Part shown: one piece after another, positions 35,796-44,613 of the stretch
How positions within the stretch are numbered: position 1 is the first letter of the stretch
How the letters are laid out: each line of letters begins with the position of its first letter
NCBI GenBank assembly: GCA_013538805.1
Contig: JABXGR010000003.1
Coordinates: forward strand, 62,001 to 126,000
Direction: 5' to 3'
Origin: Candidatus Nitrosocaldus schleperae
GTDB taxonomy: Archaea; Thermoproteota; Nitrososphaeria; Nitrososphaerales; Nitrosocaldaceae
Length of the DNA stretch: 64,000 nt
Notes under the pieces: model-generated
Database searches by the model: none
What the model saw: the letters and a program-made list of their open reading frames with translations, nothing else
Told to the model about the DNA's origin: nothing
Made by a program: the position numbers and the translations under genes

Positions 35796-36944
35796 TTAAT
35801 CTGTAGACCTTGCTCTCTCATCCCTAACTACATACATCTCATACTCTTTCTTGAGCTTGTTATAGTACTCAGCCAACCTTGAGTACAATCTTTTATGCCT
35901 CCTAGGCTCATGTTTTGCTATAGCATAGAGGCAGAGTAGTGGGAATGTTATGCTTGCATCCCCATAAACTGTTACAATGTTAGCATGTGATGTCTTCACC
36001 TTGCCCCAACTCTTACCCTCTTGAAGAGTTGCTCCAGATAAGCCACCGCTATCAGGTCTAGCATCTGTCAACTGTATTATGTAATCTAACCCTCCATGAT
36101 TTAGATGTAATATCTGATCAAGTGCTGGGCCAGTCTGCTGTGCTGTATTCTTTGGCACCCCTCCTCCTATCTCTAGTGCACCATTACTCTTAGAGTTGTA
36201 CACTATAGCTGCTTGCTCTACTATCTCCCTAACAACATCTATAAGCACTCTCTTCCCTTCAAGCCTGAATGGGATGAGATCTAATGCTAGAGAGGAGTCC
36301 TTGAATGTTGATATGTACACTGGCACATCATGCTCATATGCACTTGCAATGAACGATCTATCTGGGCTCTTTGCATATCCTTTCACATACTTACCAAGCA
36401 TATATGATATCTCAGCAGTAGTTAGAGTTAGAGTCTCATCATCTCTACTATAATAAGTGAAGATCTCCTGTATTATCTTATCCTGTACCTGTAGTGTCTC
36501 ATCCTCCTTTATGTAAACATCATATATCCTAACTATATTCTTCTTGTGCAGTATATCATCATCAACATCGTAATGACCTTGCTTAACTGGCAGGTTCCAT
36601 GCAAAGTGTGCATCATGGTATATGTTTGCCCCAGTAGATATTATCCAGTCTACAAAGCCATGATCTATCAACTCCTTTATTATGCCACCATAGCCTATTG
36701 GTGTCATTGCACCTGCAACTGTAAGGCATATGGTAGCATCATCATCTATCATCTTGTAGAATAGTTTTGCTGCTTCCCCTAACCTCCTTGCATTGTAGCC
36801 AGCAGATGCATAGAGTTCTATCAACTGCTCAATGCTCATATCCTTGCTTATCTTTGCATATGGGATATCTTTACCAGTGAAAGAATGCCTATCACTGCTT
36901 CCATTGCTACTCCAGTTAGCCTTATGCATTCCCTCCATCTTCAT
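35796..36944 (-). CDS. dys: deoxyhypusine synthase family protein
   Basis: 382 residues. Transfers an aminobutyl group from spermidine, or a related polyamine, to a Lys of translation factor aIF5A. NAD-binding STGANIYHDAHFAWNLPV near residue 100, GGGVPKNTAQQTGPA near residue 262, and the catalytic Lys region LQEGKSWGKVKTSHANIVTVYGDASITFP near residue 312 are present. The sequence is of the DHS-like subtype (GLSGATLQEG rather than SGARPDEA), so the exact acceptor or polyamine may differ. Upstream of agmatinase with a 37-bp gap. Confidence 0.85.
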   Translation of the reverse strand: MKMEGMHKANWSSNGSSDRHSFTGKDIPYAKISKDMSIEQLIELYASAGYNARRLGEAAKLFYKMIDDDATICLTVAGAMTPIGYGGIIKELIDHGFVDWIISTGANIYHDAHFAWNLPVKQGHYDVDDDILHKKNIVRIYDVYIKEDETLQVQDKIIQEIFTYYSRDDETLTLTTAEISYMLGKYVKGYAKSPDRSFIASAYEHDVPVYISTFKDSSLALDLIPFRLEGKRVLIDVVREIVEQAAIVYNSKSNGALEIGGGVPKNTAQQTGPALDQILHLNHGGLDYIIQLTDARPDSGGLSGATLQEGKSWGKVKTSHANIVTVYGDASITFPLLCLYAIAKHEPRRHKRLYSRLAEYYNKLKKEYEMYVVRDERARSTD

Positions 36945-37033
36945 TTAGCATTGCACTAATTAAACTTGTTGTTTAGAGAATGGGATGTTATGATGTAAGT
37001 ATGTTATTAACATACAGATAAAATGATAGAAGT

Positions 37034-37835
37034 TTACTCTTGAATCTCTACTGAACCTGCTATCTTTGCAAGTTCTTCTAAAGGCAATCCTCCCCTAACA
37101 GTTATGCCAAGGTTGTACTCTTTGCAAGTACCGCACCAGCCTGCTCAGCATATTCTCCAGTATATAGCACGTATCCTTCAGCAACTGTACCATCGTCGTA
37201 TGTGCATGTAACATTATCTGCATAATCTATGAGTGCATTATTAACAGTCTTGCCTTCAAACTCTGAGCATCTTTCCATTGCCATCCCGCTTACCCTCGTG
37301 AACTGCTCCCATCCAACTGCCCTATACCCATGGCTCAGCATAACCTCTTGCACCTCCACGTATAACATTCTTCCTCCTCTGGTAGTCTGCTAGAGCCTCA
37401 TCTACTTGAGTATATTGACGCCCTTTACTGGGCCCTTCATCGGTAGAGTTATTATGTATAAAGGCACCATGCACAGCATATGCCTTGTTCTCACTCTCTG
37501 TAGAGTTCTATACAACTGCCCTTATCCCAATAGATCAACTTTACCTAGCCATTTGGTGTATTTGGGCCATTTATTATCCAGTCTACCGAAACCAACTTGT
37601 AACCTTCAGGTATGTATGTTGGGAATGCAAGTCTAACATTAAATGGATACCTTGCATCTAGTGCAGTAGGTATTATCTCATTCATCTGTATATCAACATC
37701 ACATGTTGTGTAATAATTCCATATGTTATCGCCTTTCGCAATTATACCCTTTATGCTCTTTGCATTAGTTAGAGGATGGATGTTAGTGCTAAGAGATGCA
37801 ACAGTTACTGCAAGTGCAACAACCACTAATATCAT
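37034..37835 (-). pseudogene. decayed gene for a secreted protein, IPEGYKL type
   Basis: The intact start (37835) encodes a signal peptide (MILVVVALAVTVASLS) and a segment with LAFPTYIPEGYKLVSVDWI, then a stop at 37545. Continuing the homologous-looking sequence needs several frame changes: NKAYAVHGAFIHNNS, then GYRAVGWEQFTRV with DNVTCTYDDGTVAEGYVLYTG, then CKEYNLGITVRGGLPLEELAKIAGSVE ending in TAA at 37034-37036. The PTYIPEGY and LPLEELxKIA segments resemble DUF4367-like secreted proteins. At least three lesions argue against a single sequencing error. Confidence 0.7.
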
Positions 37836-37959
37836 TAGATGTTTGTGTTCATATTACGATTCACCTACTATATCCCAACTTGTTGTATCCTGTGTACATT
37901 CATCCACAGTATATGTAGGAGGCCTGTGCCAAACTTTCTAGCATTCGATAGATAATCTA

Positions 37960-38615
37960 TCACCCAATTTGTAGGATTATTTGATGAGTTGCTTCATTTA
38001 CTTTCACTAACATATTGATCAAAGAACGAACGACCAACCAACCAATATTACCTGAACTGTCACGCCAGTAGTATCTTAGGTTATCGAATAGATTTGCTAG
38101 TGTATTCTGGTTTGCACTGTATGTTGAGAATGCTCTACTTGTTGCTCCAGGTGTATCAGTGGTGAAGTTTACATCATAACATCTGCCCTTCGTAAGTGAG
38201 TATCCTCTACTAGTATCAATTACTGAACCTATCCAGCATGTTCCAGTTGTAGTAGCGTTGCATGAGGTACTTGTAGAGCTGGTTACCTTGCATGCAGACG
38301 CACTAACAGTTAGAGACGATTGTGTGCAATAGCCTGAATATACATAATGTATTAAGTGGGTCATGTACAAATACCATAAGCCATCCTATTATACCACCTG
38401 TATTTGTCTTATACAATTCATCCCTGCTCCAATGGCCTGTTTATTACCACTTGTACTGTATTAATTATAGATGGCTTGTATGATGTTATAGTACCACCTA
38501 CACCATATTCTAATCTATTACCAGGATTGATCGCATAATAGGTATCTACCTGGAATGTTGGTTGTGAGTGCACAAGAGGTAATGTCAATACCATCACTGT
38601 TATTATATATACCAT
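37960..38615 (-). pseudogene. second decayed gene for a secreted protein
   Basis: A signal-peptide start (MVYIITVMVLTLPLVHSQ, from 38615) runs into a stop at 38418. The neighbouring frame continues GHWSRDELYKTNTGGIIGWLMVFVHDP, and after another shift comes a Cys/Ser/Thr-rich part (SACKVTSSTSTSCNATTTGTCWIGS) ending with YYWRDSSGNIGWLVV. The two GxIGWLxV segments look like an internal duplication. Adjacent to another broken secreted-protein gene; this block has lower GC than its flanks. Confidence 0.6.
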
Positions 38616-38792
38616 CCCTTTAATTATTTTTGCTGTATTAGGTGGTTATTATGAATAAGTTATATAAAAATCGGTGAAATTTATTCAATATTTAGGCGAA
38701 TTGAGTCAATGTATAATTATATCATTTATCTAAACTGATTGTATCTACAGTTACTTACTAAAGTATTTCATTATGCAGGTTCTGGAAGTGCT

Positions 38793-38966
38793 ATGGCATA
38801 CAGATGCAAATGTGGAGTGTTGCTAGATAAACCATGGATGGAGAGAGCACATAGATGCATGTATAAAGATATGAAGAAAGAGTCTAGAGGCTTCTGGAAG
38901 AAGTTTGTAATAGTTGAAGGTGCATTGATGATGTTTATTGCAATAGTGTATCTGCTTGGAATATAA
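38793..38966 (+). CDS. small zinc-binding single-pass membrane protein
   Basis: 57 residues from ATG 38793 (MAYRCKCGVLL). A Cys/His cluster (CKC, HRC) is followed by a basic helix and a C-terminal membrane helix FVIVEGALMMFIAIVYLLGI, so it is probably tail-anchored. An upstream extension to 38739 is possible but lacks homology-like composition. Function unknown. Confidence 0.65.
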   Translation: MAYRCKCGVLLDKPWMERAHRCMYKDMKKESRGFWKKFVIVEGALMMFIAIVYLLGI

Positions 38967-39011
38967 ATGTAAAGGGAAGGATTATTATATCAACATGCAG
39001 ATAAACCAAAT

Positions 39012-39137
39012 ATGCCCAGTATGGAGAGTAAGGAGAGATGCCCAATCTGCTCTGAAGAGATGATAGAGTTGAAGGGAGGAGGATGCTTGCTTATATGTCC
39101 AAACTGTGGAGCAAGGTTAGACTGCTCAGATATATAG
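39012..39137 (+). CDS. 41-residue zinc-ribbon protein
   Basis: ATG 39012 to TAG 39137. Two CxxC knuckles (CPIC at residues 10-13, CPNC at 29-32), the typical size of archaeal zinc-ribbon microproteins. Lies 45 bases after the tail-anchored protein on the same strand and converges on the polymerase gene. Confidence 0.7.
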   Translation: MPSMESKERCPICSEEMIELKGGGCLLICPNCGARLDCSDI

Positions 39138-39174
39138 CCTTATATAGCAAAAGGGCAAACAACGTAACTATTAC

Positions 39175-41745
39175 TTACTTATCTATGAAGAAGAAATCCT
39201 CCAACTTCGATGCACCAAGGATCACATCGAACTCGTAGCCTAATGCACCAAGTATCTGATCGAATGTTGTTCTCATATACTCTATGTACTTATCAACATC
39301 AACCTCATCAACCCTAGCAAGCTCTACAGGCTTAACACCTGGAGGAGTTGTTGTCTTCACAAAGGAGATGATGTCCCCAGCCTTAACCTCCCTCTTCCCA
39401 TGATCCTGTAGCAGTTGGGCAGCCCTTATGTGTTGAGGTATGGTCTTCTTGTAATCCTCTGGTGCCTTTCCAACCATAACATTGAACGCTAGATCCTCGA
39501 GTGGAATCTTCCTGCTCTTCAACCTACTAGCATAATCCTTGATTATCCTCCTGATCTCCTCTCTAGCATACTCAAAGTCTTGCTCAGTGTTAACCTTGCT
39601 CAGTATATCAACAACAGCATAGAAAGCATCCCTAACGAACTGAGGTGTATGGCTCTTCTTCCCTGTAAGCCCTTTAACATCAACATTCCCATCAATCAGC
39701 ACACCAAGGTAGTTCTTCTTCCTCTCACTCAACGCTATATACCTGTACTGCTTATCAAGATCTAGGTCAACGCCCAACTCCTTCCTAGCCCACTTTGCTA
39801 TACTCTCAATCTGCTCTTTAGATGGACCTTTAAGGAAGAGCGAATCTGTATCCCCATATATAACCTCTATGCCAAGTTCATGGCACTTCCTTATCGTACT
39901 TGTTATTATGTATCTACCTATTGCTGCTGTTGCCTCTGCAACTGGTAAGCAGTAAAGAGGGAATATATCTGCACCCATGACTCCATAACTTGCGTTTAGG
40001 ATGACCTTCAATGCTTGGCTTATAACACTGTACAGTTCCTTATCCTCAGGCTTTAATGTCTTATCCTTGGATAACTGCTTGTAGTAATTCACTCTTAGAT
40101 CACGTAAAGAGCCTATCAGCAGTGATGTTATACCCTTCCTCTTCTTGCATACCCAGTGCTCAGTCTCAGGTATCATGTTTACTTTGCACTCTTCATGCAC
40201 ACATCTTACAGTCTCATAGGATAGGTTGTAGACCTTGATTATGCTTGGGTATAGGCTTGCAAAGTCTAGAACAACAACATTGAAGTGTACTCCAGGCTTT
40301 GGCTCAACTACAAACCCTCCTCTATACTTCTTATCCTTTATAACTGCTGTTGTTGATGCATAACCCTTCTGCTCCAACTCCTCCTTCCTAGGGATTAGAG
40401 CATTCCTCCTCCTATGCTCAAAGTAGAGCATGCTCCTTATCCATTGCGATACCCCTAGCCTAGATAGATCCTCTATTGGCATCTTTGCTATCCTTGCAAC
40501 TGCTATGAGTAGTTTCATGAGCAGATTGTTGCTGAATACAGTTAACCTGTACGTTATCCTTGCATCATTGTAGCAGTAGTTTGCAAGTTCATACAATGGA
40601 AGATCCCCTATGCTGCCCTCAAACTTTATCTTTGATTCGTTGATCAATGCTTCACTTATAGCATTAAGTGTATACTCTGAGTACTTATGGCTGAATGCAT
40701 ATATCTGTATGGATCTGTTTGTAAACGTTCTGTAAAGATCGATATGCACACCATGCTTCACTGCTGCTGAATCCCTCTGCAATGTTATAGGTATCTCATC
40801 TCTTGCTATACCAAGGTTCAATGCTCTATTGTAAAGGTATGGCAGATCGAACTCATCACCATTGAATGTTATTATGAATGGATAATCAAGCATCCTGCTG
40901 AATACACTCCTAAGCAACTCTCTCTCATCATCGAAGAATCTAACGTTAACATTAGCATCAAGAGCATCCTTGTTGCCTATACTATTCCCCTTTCTGTTGA
41001 GCAGGAATACTTCATGCCTATCATCGCTCCCAACCATTGCAACTGCTATAACCTCATTCCTTGCCCTATTTGCATCTGGTATCCTATCATCCTCAGATAC
41101 AACCTCTATATCCAATGCTACCCTCTTTATCTCAGGTATTGGTTGGTTGAGGAGTTTTGCCCACTCTTGAAGGTAACTCCTTAACTCTTCACTACTAGTC
41201 TTATCACCTGCTATACTATCCCATATCAACTTCTTCAGTGCTAGATCAACGCTCTCAGCAACCTTGTATTCATGCCTCTTCAGCACTCCATCCTCTATAG
41301 AGTAGTAGAGCCCAACTATAAGCCCATTATCATACAGATAGTTCTCATAGTACTTTATATCTGACTCCCATGTCCTGAGCATGTTTCTAACGCTCTTCTC
41401 AGTACCTCCTATTGCAAGTGGGTCTGTAGCAACTATCTTCAGCATATCAACCTCCTTATCGTTGAGCAGATCTACCTTCTTAACACGCTCTATAGCAAGT
41501 ATATCCTTCCTATCCCTTATACTATCTATTGCTTGCTCATCCATGGCAAAGCAGTATGGTTTGTGCCCAGTCTTATCATACCATACATGGATCATACCAT
41601 CATCAGGATTGTAGAACTTGAGTACTGCTGCCCTCTTCTCCCCATCGTACGTTGCTGATACAAGCAGGGATGGTGCAAGGCTATAGGTATCTGAACAGAG
41701 CACCTTTATCCTCTCTGCTACGCTCATGTTAACAGTACTCTGCAT
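39175..41745 (-). CDS. polB: family B DNA polymerase
   Basis: Replicative/repair polymerase with proofreading, 856 residues. Exo I motif RVALDIEVVSE near residue 212 and Exo II NGDEFDLPYLYNRA. Polymerase motif A VLDFASLYPSIIKVYNLSYET near residue 495, motif B KVILNASYGVMGADIFPLY and motif C YGDTDSLF. All catalytic Asp residues are present. No intein or intron. Convergent with the zinc-ribbon gene. Confidence 0.96.
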   Translation of the reverse strand: MQSTVNMSVAERIKVLCSDTYSLAPSLLVSATYDGEKRAAVLKFYNPDDGMIHVWYDKTGHKPYCFAMDEQAIDSIRDRKDILAIERVKKVDLLNDKEVDMLKIVATDPLAIGGTEKSVRNMLRTWESDIKYYENYLYDNGLIVGLYYSIEDGVLKRHEYKVAESVDLALKKLIWDSIAGDKTSSEELRSYLQEWAKLLNQPIPEIKRVALDIEVVSEDDRIPDANRARNEVIAVAMVGSDDRHEVFLLNRKGNSIGNKDALDANVNVRFFDDERELLRSVFSRMLDYPFIITFNGDEFDLPYLYNRALNLGIARDEIPITLQRDSAAVKHGVHIDLYRTFTNRSIQIYAFSHKYSEYTLNAISEALINESKIKFEGSIGDLPLYELANYCYNDARITYRLTVFSNNLLMKLLIAVARIAKMPIEDLSRLGVSQWIRSMLYFEHRRRNALIPRKEELEQKGYASTTAVIKDKKYRGGFVVEPKPGVHFNVVVLDFASLYPSIIKVYNLSYETVRCVHEECKVNMIPETEHWVCKKRKGITSLLIGSLRDLRVNYYKQLSKDKTLKPEDKELYSVISQALKVILNASYGVMGADIFPLYCLPVAEATAAIGRYIITSTIRKCHELGIEVIYGDTDSLFLKGPSKEQIESIAKWARKELGVDLDLDKQYRYIALSERKKNYLGVLIDGNVDVKGLTGKKSHTPQFVRDAFYAVVDILSKVNTEQDFEYAREEIRRIIKDYASRLKSRKIPLEDLAFNVMVGKAPEDYKKTIPQHIRAAQLLQDHGKREVKAGDIISFVKTTTPPGVKPVELARVDEVDVDKYIEYMRTTFDQILGALGYEFDVILGASKLEDFFFIDK

Positions 41746-41937
41746 ACACTATAACACCATCTGACATACTTATTAATCAATGGGTATAGATATTTTTTAT
41801 ATGATGTGCATGGAGTTATGCTTTAGAATAGATGGACAGATAGCAATAACAAGTAGGCATTGATATGAATGATATTAGGTTGATAGGATGGATGGAGTGG
41901 ATGGAAGTGGGTAGGAGTGGGAGGTAGATAGGTAGGT

Positions 41938-43656
41938 ATGAGCACTGATATGAGTAGAGACTCAAGCAACAGCAATTATAATGATGATAGTGAATGGGTT
42001 GAGCATGAACTTATAAAGCCAAGGAGCATAGAGAGGAGAGGGTATCAGATAAGTATTGCAAGTACTGCAATGAAGAAGAATACGCTTGTTGTGCTACCTA
42101 CTGGCTTGGGCAAAACAACTATAGCACTACTCCTAATAGCAGATACGCTCAAGCAAGGTAGGAGAGCATTGTTCCTTGCACCAACTAGGGTGCTTGTGCA
42201 TCAGCACTACAACTTCCTTAAGGAGCATCTATTGCATGATGGTATTGCAGTGCTCACTGGCAATACACCAAGGCATGAGAGGATGGATATATGGAGCAAT
42301 GCAAGTGTTGTATGCTCTACTCCTCAAGTTACACTTAACGATATAGAGAGAGGGTTTATAGATGCTGGTGACTTTGCCCTGCTAGTATTTGATGAAGCAC
42401 ACAGGGCAGTTGGAGATTACTCATATAGCAGGATAGCATCACTACTAGCAACAAAGGCAAGCAATACAGCAATAAGGATAATTGGTTTTACAGCTACACT
42501 CCCAGATGATAGGGAGAAGGTGCTAGAGATAGCAAGGAACCTCATGATAGATAGGATAGAGGTTAGGGATGAGAGTAGCCCAGATGTTAGACCATACATA
42601 AAGGATACAAGGATAGAGCTTGTAACTGTTACTCTTACACCAGTTATGATGAAGATAAGGATGCATTTAGAGAGGGCACTCCAGAGTAGGCTTGAGGAGC
42701 TGAAGAGGTTAGGAGTAATAAGTAGTACAAAGGCTAATATGAGCAATCTGATAGAGGCTAGAGAGAGCATATCTGGGGTTAAGGGCTCTGCAGCACAACT
42801 CTACAGTGCTATAAGGCTTAGCCATGCACTCAAGGTACTTGATACCCAAGGAATAACAGCATTCACAAGGTTCTATGAACGCTTGATGGAGAAAGGAGGC
42901 ATAGGTGTAAGAAGTCTATTGGAAGATAGAGAGTTGAGGACTGCATTTGAACTTGCTAGGGGGGCTATGGTATCTGGATTGGAGCACCCAAAGCTCTCAA
43001 GGCTGGTAGAGATACTAAGGAGGGAAGGGTTTGCTCCAGATATGGGCAATTATAGCAGTTATGGCAGTAGTGATAGTAATAGCAAGAGTAACAATAACAA
43101 TAACAGTAGTAGTAGCAGCAGTAGCAGTAATAGCAGTAGAGGCAAAGCACTCATATTCACAAGTTACAGGGACTCTGTTGAGGTCATCACATCAAGGCTA
43201 ATAGATGAAGGGTTCAGGGTTGGCTACCTGATAGGCAAGGCAGGGGAGTATGGACTTAGGCAGGAGGAGCAGGTAGAGGCAGTTAACAGGTTCAGGGCTG
43301 GTGAGTATAACATCCTTGTAGCAACAAGCGTTGGGGAGGAAGGGCTTGATATAGCTGAATGTAACCTAGTCATCTTCTACGATAACGTGCCTAGTGCGAT
43401 AAGGTTTGTGCAGAGGAAGGGTAGAACAGGGAGGAGGATACCTGGCAGGGTGATAGTGCTTGTAACAAAGGATACCATAGATGAGGCATATCACTGGATA
43501 AGCAGGAAGAAGGTTAGACAGGTTAGGGGTATAGTAAACATGGTGAATAGGATTATAGGTGATAAGGCTTGTAGCAATTATAACGATAAAGGTAGTAGCA
43601 GTAATACCTACCATAACAGCACTAATCTAAGCAGGTTGGATGATTTCCTAAGATAG
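41938..43656 (+). CDS. Hef/FANCM-type superfamily 2 helicase without nuclease domain
   Basis: 572 residues. Motif I LPTGLGKTTIAL near residue 55, Ia APTRVLVHQHYNF, II VFDEAHRAVGDYSY, III GFTATLP, and VI QRKGRTGRRIPGR. The Hef insertion between the two RecA domains is present. The C-terminal XPF-type nuclease and HhH of euryarchaeal Hef are absent, as in other helicase-only homologues. A Ser/Asn run of about 25 residues (43060-43138) lies just before motif IV. Expected role: remodelling of stalled forks. Confidence 0.88.
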   Translation: MSTDMSRDSSNSNYNDDSEWVEHELIKPRSIERRGYQISIASTAMKKNTLVVLPTGLGKTTIALLLIADTLKQGRRALFLAPTRVLVHQHYNFLKEHLLHDGIAVLTGNTPRHERMDIWSNASVVCSTPQVTLNDIERGFIDAGDFALLVFDEAHRAVGDYSYSRIASLLATKASNTAIRIIGFTATLPDDREKVLEIARNLMIDRIEVRDESSPDVRPYIKDTRIELVTVTLTPVMMKIRMHLERALQSRLEELKRLGVISSTKANMSNLIEARESISGVKGSAAQLYSAIRLSHALKVLDTQGITAFTRFYERLMEKGGIGVRSLLEDRELRTAFELARGAMVSGLEHPKLSRLVEILRREGFAPDMGNYSSYGSSDSNSKSNNNNNSSSSSSSSNSSRGKALIFTSYRDSVEVITSRLIDEGFRVGYLIGKAGEYGLRQEEQVEAVNRFRAGEYNILVATSVGEEGLDIAECNLVIFYDNVPSAIRFVQRKGRTGRRIPGRVIVLVTKDTIDEAYHWISRKKVRQVRGIVNMVNRIIGDKACSNYNDKGSSSNTYHNSTNLSRLDDFLR

Positions 43657-43696
43657 CCATATAAATTTAAATATCTTCCTGTAAAGAATCTATATA

Positions 43697-44251
43697 GTGC
43701 TGCCTCCAGTAACACTTGTACTTCTTACACTCAATGTAACTGTATTTATGTTTGTACAGAATATCAACTGGTATAGATTCGGTTCAATCCCATCATACCT
43801 GCTTAATGATCCAGCCATGTTCCTAATAACATCATTCACCTCCATGTTCTTACATGCAAACATAGTGCATATAGCATTCAATATGCTAGCATTGGTAGCC
43901 CTAGGAAGGGTTATAGAAGAGGTCATAGGCTCGATGAGATACGCTATAGTATACATTCTAGCTGGGTTGAGCGGAGTTGCATTGCATACCATCTACTCTC
44001 TTGCTACTAATAATGGCTTCAATACACCCATGGTTGGTGCATCTGGCGCAATATCAGGTATAATAGGATTAGCAGCAGCAATGGGTGATAGGTTCTCCTA
44101 CATCTGGCTTGCTGTTCAGTTTGTATTTGCTATTGTAGGATTATCATCTATAGCATACTTTGCACATATAGGAGGCTTCATCTTTGGCTTCCTCATAGGG
44201 AAGATCTACCATGATAGTATGTATGGAGATAGTACTTATCTTACAAGATGA
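43697..44251 (+). CDS. rhomboid family intramembrane serine protease
   Basis: 184 residues, about six membrane helices. The catalytic Ser is in VGASGAISGIIG near residue 116 and the catalytic His in YFAHIGGFIFGFLIG near residue 156; HANIVHIAFNM carries the conserved L1-side His pair. GTG start at 43697, matching a TATA box (ATTTAAATAT near 43667-43676) about 26 bases upstream, so probably leaderless. Confidence 0.93.
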   Translation: MLPPVTLVLLTLNVTVFMFVQNINWYRFGSIPSYLLNDPAMFLITSFTSMFLHANIVHIAFNMLALVALGRVIEEVIGSMRYAIVYILAGLSGVALHTIYSLATNNGFNTPMVGASGAISGIIGLAAAMGDRFSYIWLAVQFVFAIVGLSSIAYFAHIGGFIFGFLIGKIYHDSMYGDSTYLTR

Positions 44252-44333
44252 TTGCTTATAGCATGTAGATTTTTCAACAGATTAATTAATAATCCTTGCT
44301 CTAAATGATAGAGTAATGTGAATTAGAAGGAAT

Positions 44334-44553
44334 GGTCATCCACATTCAGGAGTATGTGGCTTTCTACACCCATACTGCTTGGGGGTTCAACCCAATATGG
44401 GTGTAGTTGGCCCTCACCTCTATCCTGCAGGTCTATACGGGTTGCCCCGTTCCCCCTCTGCCTGATAGAGGCGACCACCAGCCATACGGACACCAAGGCT
44501 TCCCTTGATGCCAGGCCTGCTTGGTGGATCGCTCCTTCACCTGGTGGATGACC
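44334..44553 (-). ncRNA. unassigned structured RNA, about 220 nt
   Basis: A GC-rich non-coding block in a 362-bp gap. Its ends pair perfectly (GGTCATCCAC/GTGGATGACC). Inside are an 11-bp hairpin (CTACACCCATA with TATGGGTGTAG), an 8-bp helix (CCTCTATC with GATAGAGG) containing a stem ACGGG-GCAA-CCCGT, and a helix CACCAAG/CTTGGTG. The GCAA tetraloop is GNRA only on the minus strand. A TATA box on that strand (44577-44584) lies 27 bases before the 5' end. Conserved cores of SRP and RNase P RNA are not visible. Transcribed strand and class are inference. Confidence 0.6.
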
Positions 44554-44576
44554 TACTATTATTATACAGGAGGAAT

Positions 44577-44584
44577 GATATAAA
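44577..44584 (-). promoter_or_regulatory. TATA box of the structured RNA
   Basis: Minus strand TTTATATC, centred about 27 bases upstream of the first paired base of the RNA (44553). Confidence 0.5.
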
Positions 44585-44613
44585 CATTACTGATTAAGAT
44601 ATTGATATTACAC

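Noticed and set aside
37102-37368. 88-residue independent gene
   Set aside because: Its sequence joins with fragments in other frames on both sides into one decayed secreted-protein gene.
44334-44553. Assignment of the structured RNA as SRP RNA or RNase P RNA
   Set aside because: The conserved cores of both RNAs were looked for on both strands and not seen; the layout of nested helices alone is not enough.
44334-44553. MITE or small transposon with 10-bp terminal inverted repeats
   Set aside because: The flanks show no target-site duplication and the inside is a compact RNA-like fold with a promoter at the correct distance.
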